Below, piece by piece: positions 35,120 through 46,199 of a stretch of DNA of 64,000 bases. Below the pieces are notes generated by a model. That model saw only the letters and a program-made list of their open reading frames with translations. It did no database searches and was not told the origin of the DNA. Every line of letters begins with the position of its first letter. Positions within the stretch are counted from its first letter, which is position 1. The stretch lies in contig OY979729.1 in assembly GCA_963855995.1 (NCBI GenBank), forward strand, positions 6,156,115 through 6,220,114. Direction: 5' to 3'. Origin of the DNA: Muricea muricata. Lineage: Eukaryota; Cnidaria; Anthozoa; Malacalcyonacea; Plexauridae. A program made the position numbers and the translations under genes.

Positions 35120-35504
35120 CAACATTCAACCAGACGTGTGAAGAAATTTGATGTCCGTGCCATGCAAAACGCTTTCGCAAAAATGTTATAATTATAATAT
35201 TAGCGATATGAATAGGCTATGAAAAATCTAAAATGCAAAAATGTACCGGTAACTTGTAAACTGATGTGAAAATTACAACCCTCTTGTCGCTAAGTTTTAT
35301 GTAACAATTTAGCTATGGTTTTGTGGTCAGCTCATATTACGTTTCCTTTTTCTTGCAACATGCGCTCTCGGGATGTCTGTCCTTCTAGTCTAAAAAAGGC
35401 TTTTACAACTTACGAATTAGAAATAGCTTGTTTCTGTTTAAAACATGGATAAACCAATACGACTATATTCTGAGGTTGCTAGTTCGAGCGGGAATGAAAC
35501 AGAT

Positions 35505-36670
35505 ATGGCGATCAATGTCTCCCACGGTAAGCACAAAACTGGCAAAGCATGGCTTGGTTAACTGGCTAAAGGATTACCAGGAAGAAGATGAGCACGTTGC
35601 TCTCACGAAGACTTTATATTTAAGCAAGGTACGCTGACTTGAAGTACTTTTTCGAAAACAGAATGAGGATTAATATATAGTTTTACTACCTAAGTATGTA
35701 GTCATATGCATATAATTGATCTACATGTTTGGATACAACAATATTCTTTATTAATGCATGAATTCACAGTAAATCTAGTATGTTTACTTATCCGCAGCTG
35801 ATTTTTGGTACAACCATTTCCTGACGTTTGAAAATGTGTGTATAACGTATATACCCGATAATGCTATGACGCGTATATAAGTTTATTAAATGCCATGTTA
35901 ATTTCTAAAACTTTCTTTTACTCCCAGTACCATCTTAAAAACTTGAAATTGTGTTCCCACAGTTGAGTTTTATATTTCTTAACTGTCAAATACAATTGTG
36001 GAGTCACATGAAGATTCATTTTCAGCGAAAGAATATTCATATATATTCATAGGCCTTGCCGCCTTGGCTACGCGCTAATGCTTTTTTACACGGCAAAAAC
36101 GAGTCGAGTAATTCGCGTACACACTGTACTGCACGGTTTTTTGTCTTTTTGACTGTCGGATACTGTATTTCGATGCGTTTTTTTCAAATATTCATGTTAT
36201 ACCTAACAACCCAAAATAAGTTATATGGGCGTGAAGCATTAATATAGTCACTTGCATGTTCATGTTTTTTTGCTTGAATAACTGAATAGAAAAAGATTAA
36301 GCAAGAGCTTATTATGCATCACATTGTTTGCAGTGGAAAGTTCAAACAAACTAAAATACGTCAAGTTAATTAAAAAAAGAAATGAAAAACTGCAAAAAAG
36401 TTGTTATACAGTTTTAAAATAACTTTCCAAATAGGGAATAAAAAATTTCGTGTTATATACACTTTAACAAATTTAATTGTAGAATGGTGATGCTCGGTTA
36501 CATTCGGATGTTGTGAGTGGGGGATGATAAGGACCGATCAATGTCTCCTGCCGCGTCTCCTACGGTAAGCCCCATACTGTGGTTTAATATATACTGGCTG
36601 AAGGATTACCGTAGGAAGAAGAGTACGTTGCACTTCAGAAAGCTTTAAGCCAAGGGCAAATAACGTAACT
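35505..36670. repeat. Diverged direct repeat of about 125 bp, two copies 1 kb apart
   Basis: CGATCAATGTCTCC, ACGGTAAGC, TGGCT(A/G)AAGGATTACC, GGAAGAAGA, ACGTTGC and GAA(A/G)(G)CTTTA recur in order at 35509-35636 and 36535-36665. The first copy is open (35428-35637) and reads NWLKDYQEEDEHVALTKTLY. It may be a duplicated exon of the transposon; function unknown. Confidence 0.6.
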
Positions 36671-37608
36671 GACGAACTGATGATCAGAATCAGAAAAACT
36701 TTATTTTGTCAAGTTAGCTCACTCACTGTACAATATACTGTTATCCTTGGGAGTCCTGGGGAGGTGTAAGTTGAAAAATAACCAACAGAGCGATACGAGG
36801 AAACGTTGATATTTTCTTTAAAGGTTGAAGTTATAGGTTTAACAGCTACAGACGATTTGCCAGCGAGGTAATTAGTGCCAAATCTAATACACGGACTTTT
36901 AATTCTAACTCGAAAATTTGGAACAAGTTTAGGTGTGAAGCACAAACAACCGAATAATCAACTCGCTTTATAGTTCATTATTTCAAGAACCTTATTTTAC
37001 GGCAGTGGCTCTTCTGGCAACTAATAGAAAATACCACATAGCCATGGTAATTATTTCAGGAGCCCTTCAGCGTAGGATCTTACTTCTGAAAAAGAATGTT
37101 CATCGGATGATAAGGTACAGCAGATCAGACAATTTATGTTTAGTTGAGTAACTGTGAATTTGTGGCTTGGCTTTCGGTAGTGACAATGTAAAGTCAAATA
37201 TAGTACGTTTTCTGTACAACAGTAAAGTACTTCAGAGTTGGACTTCGAAATGCAACACAATCAAGTGACATCTCGTCTGCAGTGCCGTAAAAGCTTCAAA
37301 GTTTTCTCAACGAAAAGCAATTTAAGAAAACACCAGAGATCAATACGTTGTGATAAGAAGAAGAGGTATGCAATGAAGCTTGCAATTTCAAGCGACTTTA
37401 TATATATATCCAAGTATTGTAGCAATATTTCATTAAATCTCTTCAATCATACACCGGAAATCAAATGAAGTTATAATCAAACAGGAAGACAAAAAAGTGA
37501 ATTTGGACTTTCGGTTATGATACTACGATTTACGGTCAAAAAATGAATTTTTTAAATATTTTATAATATAGTTTTTCTGTATATGTATGCATTGACCATG
37601 TTATTTAG

Positions 37609-38557
37609 AAATCAACGGAGGCTCATGCCATCACTATGGAGTGGGTGTAAAGTCCAAAAACGAGATAGCCTTCCACATAACATTGATGGAAATTGTGTGT
37701 TCGAGTTGCCATACGACAAAGATAAACGTATGGGGAGTTGTTCAGATGGAAGACCGTGGTAGCAGTGGTGTACGTCCAAGAGACAGGGCTTTCAGGGAAT
37801 TAGAAGAGTAGCATCTTGTGGCGGTACTTACGTGTGCAAAAATACGCGTTGTCCCTACCTTCACTCATGTGGCAAAGAGAACAAGGTGGCAGAGAACGAG
37901 GTAGTGTGCTCGTGTTGTGGGTACGAAGCTCAAGGAATATCATGCGAGGCAAGGAAAATCTGGGAATTCGAACATGACAAAGTAATCGTACTTCATTACG
38001 GGGAGCATAAGTGTAGCGTAAAGGAGCAAAGTCCTGACATTTGGGAGGCGGCTACAACGTTTTTCCGTAAAAATACTTCGGCAAAACCATCCCAGTTTCC
38101 TTATCAACATTTGCGAGGAATGCTGAGGGAAGGAAAGACCGTGGAGGGTGTTCGAAAAAGATTCAAAGTATTAAACAAACGGTCGTCGAACAGGAGAACC
38201 CTGTGGGACACTCTTTTGAAGCTTTAGCGGCAATAAAAGAGTCCACATGCAGATGTCAAAGATAAGTACCTCTTGTGAAGTGTTAGGGACTGTCGTGTTA
38301 ACGACATTACTGCTATGTGTTGAAGTAACAAGAAACGACTAGAGATTGCAAGCCAGATGCAACGAAATGCAAGCACACATCCTCTAGCAACTGAGTTCTG
38401 TTTCGTAGATGCAGAACATGACAAAGTGAAAGGCTTGAAAACGAACAACTTGTCGGTTCAGCACCCACTATTGAAGGAAATTGTAACAATCGCAAGCATG
38501 GATTGCCTCACAGAGTCCACTGAGACACTCTGCGAGTTTTGGCAGCAATTAAACGCA
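37609..38557 (+). pseudogene. MULE-like transposase exon: FLYWCH-like finger and first catalytic Asp
   Basis: Acceptor TTATTTAG ending at 37608; donor GTAAGTATGT at 38558; phase 2 in, phase 0 out. The frame stays in register for 316 codons although it holds TAG (37760), TAG (38225) and several stops between 38240 and 38330, so it is a decayed single exon and not several. SKRQGFQGIRRVASCGGTYV followed by paired cysteines is the recognisable finger; VQHPLLKEIVTIASM and ETLCEFWQQLN follow the Asp. Confidence 0.65.
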
Positions 38558-40231
38558 GTAAGTATGTCTTTTGTTCGATGAAAACTACAGAGCTGTACAA
38601 TCATAAATCAAAACAGAACCAACGTACGGCTAGCTTATACACTTATACGAGAGGGTGTTGTACGTCTGAGTACAGACTTTAGTTTATGAAGTCGATTGGT
38701 TTTCAAGAATGCTTTAAATTAAATCGTGTGTCTAGTATAAAAAAGCACTTTAATTATCATTTAGGTTTACTTTTCTTTAGGTGGTAAGATAACACGTTAT
38801 CTTCCCTTACATGGTAAGGAATGGCACCTCCGTCTGTATGTTGAAATTCTACTTTTCATTATAGGCGCTTGCAGATTATACTGGTGAGGCAAATTATATA
38901 TTTGACCCTGAATGCATTGTTACGGATGAGCATAGAGGCAATGGGGAAAGTATAAGGCGAGTGTGAAAGGAAGGGATGGTGGAACGCACACAGTCGTGTG
39001 AGATGCATTTCTACGACTGCGCCCACAGGGTAGCGAAAGCAGCATGGAGTTCTCAATCCAGAAAGAAGTTCATTACCATGATCGACGGTATTTATACGGC
39101 CAAAACTCCTGGATGCTATGAGCAAAGCGCCGTGCCCAGTTCGAATGGGCTGCAAATAAACCCAAGAGAGCCCATGTAAGAACATGATTTAGTAACTTCT
39201 GGCATGTTAGCAAGGGCTTGTGGGAAAGTTTCTAACATCCCATTTTTGCAAATAGCTTCTTTTCACCGGGATAAGTCGATATTGTTTGTTCTAAATGGTA
39301 TGCATTTTTTGTTACAGGTTTCAAATACAAACATGGCGGAGGTTGGTCATTCCAGGAATGCGACAAGAGGGGCCAAGAATGACACTCTAGCTCGAGTGGC
39401 TGCAGACCATGTTGTTGAAAGTGCTATCCTTCAAGCAAAAGTACAAAAGCTGATTTAGATAATGTACGTGTCGTATACAACTGGCTTTCAGGCGTTTGCA
39501 ATATTGTGCAGGCGGGTATAGGCGTAAAATGTCAATTTTCGATTTAAAAAATGCGAAGAGTTTTTGGCACTCATTATTCTATACTTCAGAAATTTTAGAT
39601 AAAACTTTTATTTTCATCTATGCGGCAAATTTTTCGTGATACCATGAATAAATAATGAATAAAAGATTAATAGCACTAAAAGAACAAAGTTACCGACATT
39701 GGTGATGATGTCAAAAGCACAGCTTATTTTCTTGCATTTTTTGAATTTTTTGTCACAATCAGTATTAGCAGTATTAAAACAACCCAAAGTATATTAAAAA
39801 ACGTTTATTGCTTTCAAAGCAAAGTTTTTAAGGTAATGCTGCAAGTCTTTATTTCAAATTATGTGTACTAATCAAGCGGACCTTCATCGTCAAAAAAACT
39901 AGTAGAATTTTTGGTGCGTTTTTCAAGTGATGTTTGATAGATTTCAGTTAAGCTAAGAATAATATTTATAGACAATGCATCGTTAAGTTGCACAGTAGTA
40001 TTTTAAAGTTTATTACACAATGTACGCACGTTTGAGGGATTTTGTGGAGTTGTAAATGTGACATGCAATTAGGTCTTAACACTAATATCCTATACAAAAA
40101 TCAACGCCTAAAAGTTTAGCTTAAAGAGTGTGTAAATGATTCAGTATCGTTATTTTAAATTGTTTAGCTTCCTTAACGGAACATACCAAGGTGGGCGGTG
40201 CCCATAACGAAAGAAAAAGGATCAGCTGTCT

Positions 40232-40807
40232 TTGCGACGAAAACTCGATAGAGCTACGCAGTTTGCAAACGATGACTTCAGAAATGGCTCCATTGACGCC
40301 AGCCAGTACGAAGCTAGTCCGCCTATGCATGAACGTTCGAGTCATAAGGCCAGAAATGAAGATATTTGCAGCTCATCGGCAGAAGATGAAACGCCAGTTC
40401 AGCACAAAAACGCAAAGAAAGCTCATCGTGAAAGACGTACGAGAAGTAAAAAATTTGAGGAGTCTTTAGAGATGGCCAAACGAGCCAAAATTGCACTTAT
40501 TGCAACTCATGACATGAGTGCAACAAACACAATTTTCAAGCTCAACCATGGCGGGAAAACGCGTCTCACGGAAATATCAGAGACGGTCTCGTGTAACTGT
40601 TCTTTTGCTAGAGGCAGTGATCTTAACCTACATGTTTTATTGGTACTGATGAATGTGCTTCAAGTTAATAAACACGATAAAATGCTTCATCAGAAGGCAC
40701 ATTCTGCAGAGAATGTTTTAAAACTGTTTTCCAATTGTCAGCCAAGCACCGTCGCCAGACTAGCTAGTACCGTCTCATCCAATATACGTCACATCCATCA
40801 CTGTTAG
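40232..40807 (+). pseudogene. MULE-like transposase last exon: basic linker and SWIM-like motif
   Basis: An open frame of 191 codons with a basic stretch (KKAHRERRTRSKKFEESL) and then SCNCSFARGSDLNLHVLLVL, continuing NVLQVNKHDKMLHQKA. It resembles SWIM domains (CxCxnCxH) that follow the catalytic core in MULE transposases. A frame change near 40200 separates it from the preceding GGAHNERKR, and a stop at 40805 separates it from the 40834-41265 tail. Confidence 0.6.
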
Positions 40808-41593
40808 GCCAAACGCAGACAGGATCAGCTGACGTGTCTACTGCTAGTGCTACAAGAACTGCACTACGTCCGCCAGGTCCAACACAGACAGGATCGTCTG
40901 GTGTGTCTGCTGCAACAGGGACTACACCCCTTCATCGACCAGCCATAAGCGTGCCTTATCCAACACCAAAAGTTGGCCAGTACGTACTAACATCGTCGCA
41001 GTACTGCCACCCAAACGTGGAGAAGTGCTTTGGCTTCCAAGGTCAGTTAAGATGTCGAAATGGAACCCCCTCCCCCCCGGAAGATCTGGTTGTCATTAGC
41101 ATGATGCCACGCCAATATATCGTGGCAGGTACAACCAGACTGAAAATGAGCAATGCATATTTTCATGCAAATGAAGGATGCATCAAGTGCAGGTTACCCA
41201 ATTTTCCCCACACTCTTGTTGATATCCAGCTAGGACTTCCCCCATTAATTAAGCCATGCAGATAAAACATTCCTCCTTGGCAACTTAAATTTCCCCATCT
41301 AAGTATGAGTGACGGGACGAGCATAATGACTTACAGATTTTTTTGTATGCACATTAACAATGGGAATCACTACTCCCATATATTTATATATAATTTAAAT
41401 TTATATTCAATAGGCATTTCGACCAATCACGTCGTTGCTTTCTCCCACGTGCATATGCTTTTATACCCAATAAATTGGCAACATTCTAAAAGCCCGGGGA
41501 GGGATTTGATATCGGCTTCAGGGAAATATGGGGTATAATAGAAGAACAAAGCAATGCAAATGAACATGAATTATTATATAACGACACATGAAC

Positions 41594-41648
41594 ATTATAT
41601 AATGACACATGTGCATTATACTGTATAATGCACATGTGTCATTATATA
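41594..41648. repeat. Near-perfect 27-bp-arm palindrome
   Basis: TTATATAATGACACATGTGC and its exact reverse complement meet at TATACTGTATA. A partial extra copy (TATATAACGACACATGAACA) precedes it at 41575. Confidence 0.9.
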
Positions 41649-41771
41649 AAATTTTTCATCTTATTTCTTTATGAGTACATGTACAAACATAAACCCAAAC
41701 TAAAACACACAACGATATGACTTTTAATTCAACACTTCCCAACAACATACTATTTTAGACAAACGTAGAAA

Positions 41772-43256
41772 CTATTTAGAAAAATTGAAGGTACAGTTAT
41801 TGAATACAGATCCCGACATAAAAACATTTGTAACACCACTATCACTACCATCAGGCTTCGACGAAATCATACTACGCATTAAGTCAGCAGTTTCTTCAAA
41901 TTCAATCAATTCAAGATCTTTGAGAATGTCTGACGAACTTTCTTGTACTGACTCGCTTAAACTTGGTTTATTTACAAAGGTTCCTTCACTTTTGCCGATA
42001 TCAATACTTGCACCACTGTAATCTGGAGGGGCGAGTGTATTACGGACATTCATTTGTTGTGCCAAACTTGACTTCTCATAGCTAAACAAGGCGTTAGAAC
42101 GATGGCCTGTCCCATCTCGAATCAATTTCTCGTCAACTTTACTTTGAAAAAGTCTGGTCGCGCACGCGACTCTCAAACTGTGCGATTTTTGCGTTCCAGC
42201 CCCGCTTCGACACATAGTTCTGGCAAAACTTTGTTTAATGTATTAATGCCAACAGGCATTCGACAAAATTCTATTCTGTGCTGTTCAAATTCGGCTTAAA
42301 ATAAAATGCCTCCACTTTGCACGCGATCTCTTGGATTTTTGACATATAAATGGCGTAGCATTTAATAATACATCGGTTGTGACCGAAATCTTTTCCTGCG
42401 CAGCAAACGTGTTTAACAACCCTTGGTTTATACTTTAAGTCTTTTAACCCGCCGTGGACGTTTTCGATACACTTTCATCGTAACTTCAAGGTAACGGATT
42501 CTGAATCTATGCTGAAATTCGAGTATCTTAGGTTCCAATGTTCTGTAGAACGTAATCCGAACAATTTACCGTTATAAAAATAAATAGTACTAAACAACGA
42601 CTTAGCTGAATTGCACCCAAGGATTCCCTTTTCCCACAAGAGAGCCTCATCTTCTTCAGATACTGGGTCTCGTTCCCTCATTTTATATTTTATAGCCACG
42701 CCATCTGATGTTGCCTTCCGCATCTCTGCCTCCAAAGCCCGCCTTAGTAAGTTTAATCTTGAAAAACAAACTATCATTAGCAACTGAAATAGATTCAGCA
42801 ACATATTTTGAATTGTTTTGAATTCAAGAATTACTCAGTACATCATATCGCTCAAGACTAACCTTGGCTCGTCGCGATTCAGCAGTCGAATAATGCTACC
42901 ATTTTCCGCTAAATGTCGTTGAAGACCAGAAGCAATCATATACAAACTTCTGCTGGGTTATCTTTCCCCATTTTCCTTCACAATTTCTTCAAAAAATTTT
43001 GTTAGCCAAAAATTTAAGCTCTCCACACTCATATCGACGATACTTGTCTCCAGAGTCTGAATTTTATGCAAATCAACTGGAAAAGAACACTGCTCTGCAC
43101 AAGGATTTTTGTTTTCTCGCTCACTTTGCCATTGGGAAAAGACTTTATATGCCCACTTTGTTGCACTTCGTGTTGATTTTGGAATACATTCATCCAAAAT
43201 CTCTTTTTCTTCCTCTTCTGACCTGGGAGGTCGATAACGGCGCTTTGGTGGCATAG
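41772..43256 (-). pseudogene. Crypton-type tyrosine recombinase pseudogene, two exons
   Basis: Exon 1 (43254-42863, minus) reads MPPKRRYRPPRSEEEEKEIL, then IPKSTRSATKWAYKVFSQW and SLYMIASGLQRHLAENG (core-binding domain), and ends at donor GTTAGT in phase 2. Exon 2 begins at 42757 after TTTTTCAAG and reads ALEAEMRKATSDGVAIKYKM, then LLWEKGILG and NGKLFGLRSTEHW, HGGLKDLKYKPRVVKH, and finally KSHSLRVACATRLF and DGTGHRSNALFSYEK. The R of HSLR, the GHRS box and the Tyr of SYEK are the tyrosine-recombinase catalytic positions seen in Cryptons and in Crypton-derived host proteins of the ZMYM/QRICH1 type. Stops at 42958-42960 and 42475-42477 and frame shifts near 42200-42260 inactivate it. The catalytic C-terminus itself is intact. 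An acidic tail of about 90 residues follows. Confidence 0.82.
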
Positions 43257-43546
43257 TGTTACTGATAAAATTCGTCCTTGTTCATATGGCTGGGTTCCGA
43301 TAGCATTTCACGAGCAAAGAATAAATGAAGTTGATATAGTAATCAGTTGAAGACGTGTCTCTGATTTAGTCCAAGTTAACAATGAGTTATTGTCGTAACT
43401 GTGCTTCAGGCAGCGTTTTACCATATACGAAACACTGCATGCGTAAAAGCTATTCATTCTTTGAAATCAATAGAATATTATTTTGGCTGATTTGAATTTG
43501 AAAGGGTGCCAATAACTGAACAGGTCTACTCTTTTTGTCACACCTT

Positions 43547-43793
43547 CAGGGACCGCGGAGCGGGGTGGCTGGCTGGGCTAAAGCCCCACCAATAATTTTT
43601 GTTCAATACATATGTTTGCATCAAAAATATAAGAATCGAGGCAAAAACTACATGCCACTTCATGATGATTGTTGAAATTAGAAGTGTTTCCAGGCATCTC
43701 AGGGCTCTTGGTTTCAAAAGTTTCCCCTCTAGATATCTCGCACCTTCGGTGCCCGATTAGCCCCACCAATAAAAAACCGCTCCGCGGTCCCTG
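43547..43793. mobile_element. MITE with perfect 17-bp TIRs and ACCTT target duplication
   Basis: CAGGGACCGCGGAGCGG at 43547 and CCGCTCCGCGGTCCCTG ending at 43793 are exact inverses. ACCTT flanks both sides (43542-43546; 43794-43798). The subterminal GCCCCACCAATAA occurs at both ends in the same strand sense (43583, 43760), so the inner structure is direct and not inverted. Confidence 0.9.
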
Positions 43794-43837
43794 ACCTTTA
43801 TGTTAGAACAATTTACTGATTACTCTCATGTCGGTCT

Positions 43838-43919
43838 CACTCGTAGGTCGTGTTTTATGTGATATAAAACACTCGACTGCGTCTCGCGTTTTATATCACA
43901 TAAAACACTCCTACTCGTG
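43838..43919. repeat. Hairpin, about 35-bp arms
   Basis: TGTTTTATGTGATATAAAAC and GTTTTATATCACATAAAACA are inverse, extending outward through CACTCGTAGG/CCTACTCGTG. Confidence 0.85.
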
Positions 43920-44140
43920 TTTTAAATATTACATATTTATTCGGCATGCTAATTCACAGTTATTACATTAGATTTTGATTATCATTATTATTAGTAGTAG
44001 CATTATTAGAGTATCATATTTCTATTATAAATGCGTCATAACTAATAATTTTAAAGTCTTTCATAATGTCATTCCTTTATCTTCTCGAATCCGAGCTCGA
44101 ATCTGAACCTACGGTAATCCCTACAGAGACCTTTTGCGGA

Positions 44141-44560
44141 CTAAGACTGTGGCCTGGTACTACGACGAATGATACCTTTATCTAACATGTCGTCAATCTG
44201 CTTTTTAGATTCATAGCGGAAAGCATGTGGCATTCGCCTGGCACGCTGCCTATTCGGCGGGTATATATAAATTTTATGATGTGCAATACGCGTTTGGCCA
44301 ATGGTGTCGCTAAATAGTTCTTCAAATTCGCCCAATACTCGCTTTACTTGTTGTTTTTCGGAATTTCTTAGACTAGCATCTAAACGAGAATCGACATTCT
44401 CCTCGCGATCTTTTGTTTTCACGGCATTACAATTAAATGGTTACTTATTGTTAGCGATTGCTTCCTGCTTAGACTCAATCAGAGGACGAAATTCCGCCAA
44501 TTTGCAACCCTTTAGTTACGAGAGCCACCCAGTATTTTAATATACTATTCTTTTGTATTT
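44141..44560 (-). pseudogene. Gypsy protease-RT junction and RT fingers
   Basis: Minus-strand reading DASLRNSEKQQVKRVLGEF, then EELFSDTIGQTRIAHHKI, then PNRQRARRMPHAFRYESKKQ and IDDMLDKGIIRRSTRPQS. This is the standard opening of Ty3/Gypsy RT (linker, H.I......p.r...R..p, then qi..ml..GiI.pS.sp). After a frame change it runs to DYRRF at about 44101, where the 9.6 kb insert begins. Confidence 0.9.
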
Positions 44561-44636
44561 TATTGCAACCCTTTAGCAACTCAATTTCATTCGCTGTATT
44601 ATAGGCTATTCAGACTGGTACCGTTTTAGGCATACT

Positions 44637-45970
44637 GCGAAACCCGGACTGGACTCAGACCTGTTTAAAACCCGGACTCGAGAAATAACCGGACTCGACA
44701 CTCGGCCTGAAAAAAGCTGGACTTGTTTTCACAAAACCCGGACTCGATTAATAAAATTGAATTCAAAACTGGAACCATTAAAGACAAGTTGCGCGTAAAT
44801 CTGTAATATACTATTTATTTAATCTCTGCATGAATTGGCCTAAAAATTTATAGGACCGGGTTTACGCCAACCTTTACACAACAAGTTAAAGCATTATAGT
44901 TAAACGCTGGCGTTCACCTCGAACTAACGTTAACTTGCCACTCATCTACCGGCATTACATTCAAAAATGCACAAAAACATTGGATTGTTTCACTATCTTA
45001 AACAAAATTCGACGTTTCGAGCGAAAATCCTTCGTCGGGAAGTTGCAATTATGATTTTGATGCAAGCTTCACCAGTTTTAAACGTTGTGCGGCTGCCGCA
45101 TAAAATGTGTAGCCATCGCCTATCTTCTGATGTATTGTTAAAAACAATTCCCAAACGATTTCCGTTATGAGTATGTCAATGATATTCATCCAACCAATCA
45201 CAAAATAATGTAATGTGTCGCAGCTTTTTCGAACAGGCACTTAGTGGCATACTCGGCGAAATACATATTGGCCGGAGAACGTAAATCACACCTGGGTTTC
45301 TGTTTGTTATCAAGGCAACTGCATAGCATCTCTGCTTTAATCATACTATGACAAGCAGATAAAACCCCCATGCAAATGGACTACTGATTCCAAGGATTGG
45401 CATCTTGTGAACACAATTTTGCAAAGGGAATGTGGTCCGGTGCACTCGTTTGGTTGCTCTTTGTCTTTTCAATACCTGTATTGTCAACTGAGTTAAGTAT
45501 TGAAAACATTAACCTACGGACAGTCCTATTGAAAACACAGGCATTAGCGCTAACTTCATGACGAAGGGCCTTCGCTAGAAACGTCAAATTCTGTTTATAT
45601 CGTTTAAGATAGTGAAAAATCCTTTGCTTTTTTGTGCTTTTGAATGCACTTTCGGTAGACTGAGTGGCAAGTCAGTTCGTGGTAACCGCCAGCGTTTATA
45701 ATGCTTCAACTTGTTGAGTAAAGGTCGGAGTGAACCCACTCATAAATTTTTAGGTCAATTCAGGAATTAATAAATATTATATTACAGATTATTACTCGCA
45801 AAGCTTTTAAACCTCGTTTTTAATGAGTCCAGTTTTGAATTCAGTTTCTTTATGAATCGAGTCCGGGTATTGCGAGGACAAGTCCGGCTTTTTTTAAAGG
45901 TAAGTGCGACTATCGAGTCCGGGTTTTATACAGGTCCGAGTCCTGATCCGAGTCCGAGTCCGGGTTTCGC
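44637..45970. mobile_element. Foldback element with about 430-bp inverted arms
   Basis: The left arm starts GCGAAACCCGGACT at 44637 and the right arm ends AGTCCGGGTTTCGC at 45970. Pairing can be followed through AAAACCCGGACTCGA, GAATTCAAAACTGGA, CCTAAAAATTTAT, AAGTTAAAGCATTATA/AAGTTGAAGCATTATA, TTTCACTATCTTAAAC and AGCGAA..CCTTCGTC to about 45060 on the left and 45540 on the right. The outer 150 bp is made of repeated ACCCGGACTCG motifs. The loop of about 480 bp has no coding match. It is inserted in the Gypsy between gag and RT. Confidence 0.92.
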
Positions 45971-46199
45971 ATTTTAGCGACAGGGGTTACAACCAAATGG
46001 ACCACGCGTAGTCCTTATATCTGCACGACCAGCGGATATCATACCAACCTGCGAAATATCTTTCGCCTGTATCTTACCTTGGATTAGTATTTCCAATCGC
46101 GCCGGAATTGCCACTACTTTAGATACGGTTATTTTGTACACCTTTCAACATATAGATTGCACAAGTACTGCATTGGTTTCACCACCGGTCTAGAACGCT

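Larger units (their letters stand above)
37232..41265 (+). pseudogene. MULE-like DDE transposase pseudogene with FLYWCH-like and SWIM-like fingers, multi-exon
   Basis: Order along the plus strand: a CCHC finger-like exon (37232-37365, QCRKSFKVFSTKSNLRKHQ); an exon 37609-38557 with a Cys/His-rich finger (CKNTRCPY, CSCCGYEAQGISC, VLHYGEHKC) and then CFVDAEHDKVKGLKT, which supplies the first catalytic Asp; exon 38865-39175 (TDEHRGNGESIRRV, then CEMHFYDCAHRV); exon 39318-39463 (NTNMAEVGHSRNATRGAKND); and a last exon to 41265 with a SWIM-like SCNCSFARGSDLNLHVLLVL and a Cys-rich tail (EDLVVISMMPRQYIVAG). Donors and acceptors are consensus and phases agree where testable. In-frame stops at 37760-37762, 38225-38227 and 38964-38966 and frame shifts show it is dead. 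The SWIM C-x-C is kept but the C of C-x-H is replaced by Leu. The superfamily assignment rests on this domain order. Confidence 0.6.
34537..44110. mobile_element. 9.6 kb composite block inserted in the Gypsy RT, carrying MULE-like and Crypton-like genes
   Basis: The Gypsy RT reading breaks after DYRRF near 44100 and resumes at VDPEDREK near 34510. The intervening block has candidate inverted ends: TTCGGATTCGAGCTCGGAAT at 34540 against the reverse complement of TCGAATCCGAGCTCGAATCT at 44088. That could be one transposon (the MULE) that later received a Crypton and MITEs, or independent insertions. No target duplication could be assigned. Confidence 0.5.

Noticed and set aside
43999-44110. Consideration that TTCAGATTCGAGCTCGG at the block edge is part of Gypsy RT coding
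   Set aside because: Its translation does not match the RT segment expected after DYRRF, and the same motif is inverted at the other edge, so an insert terminus is the better reading.
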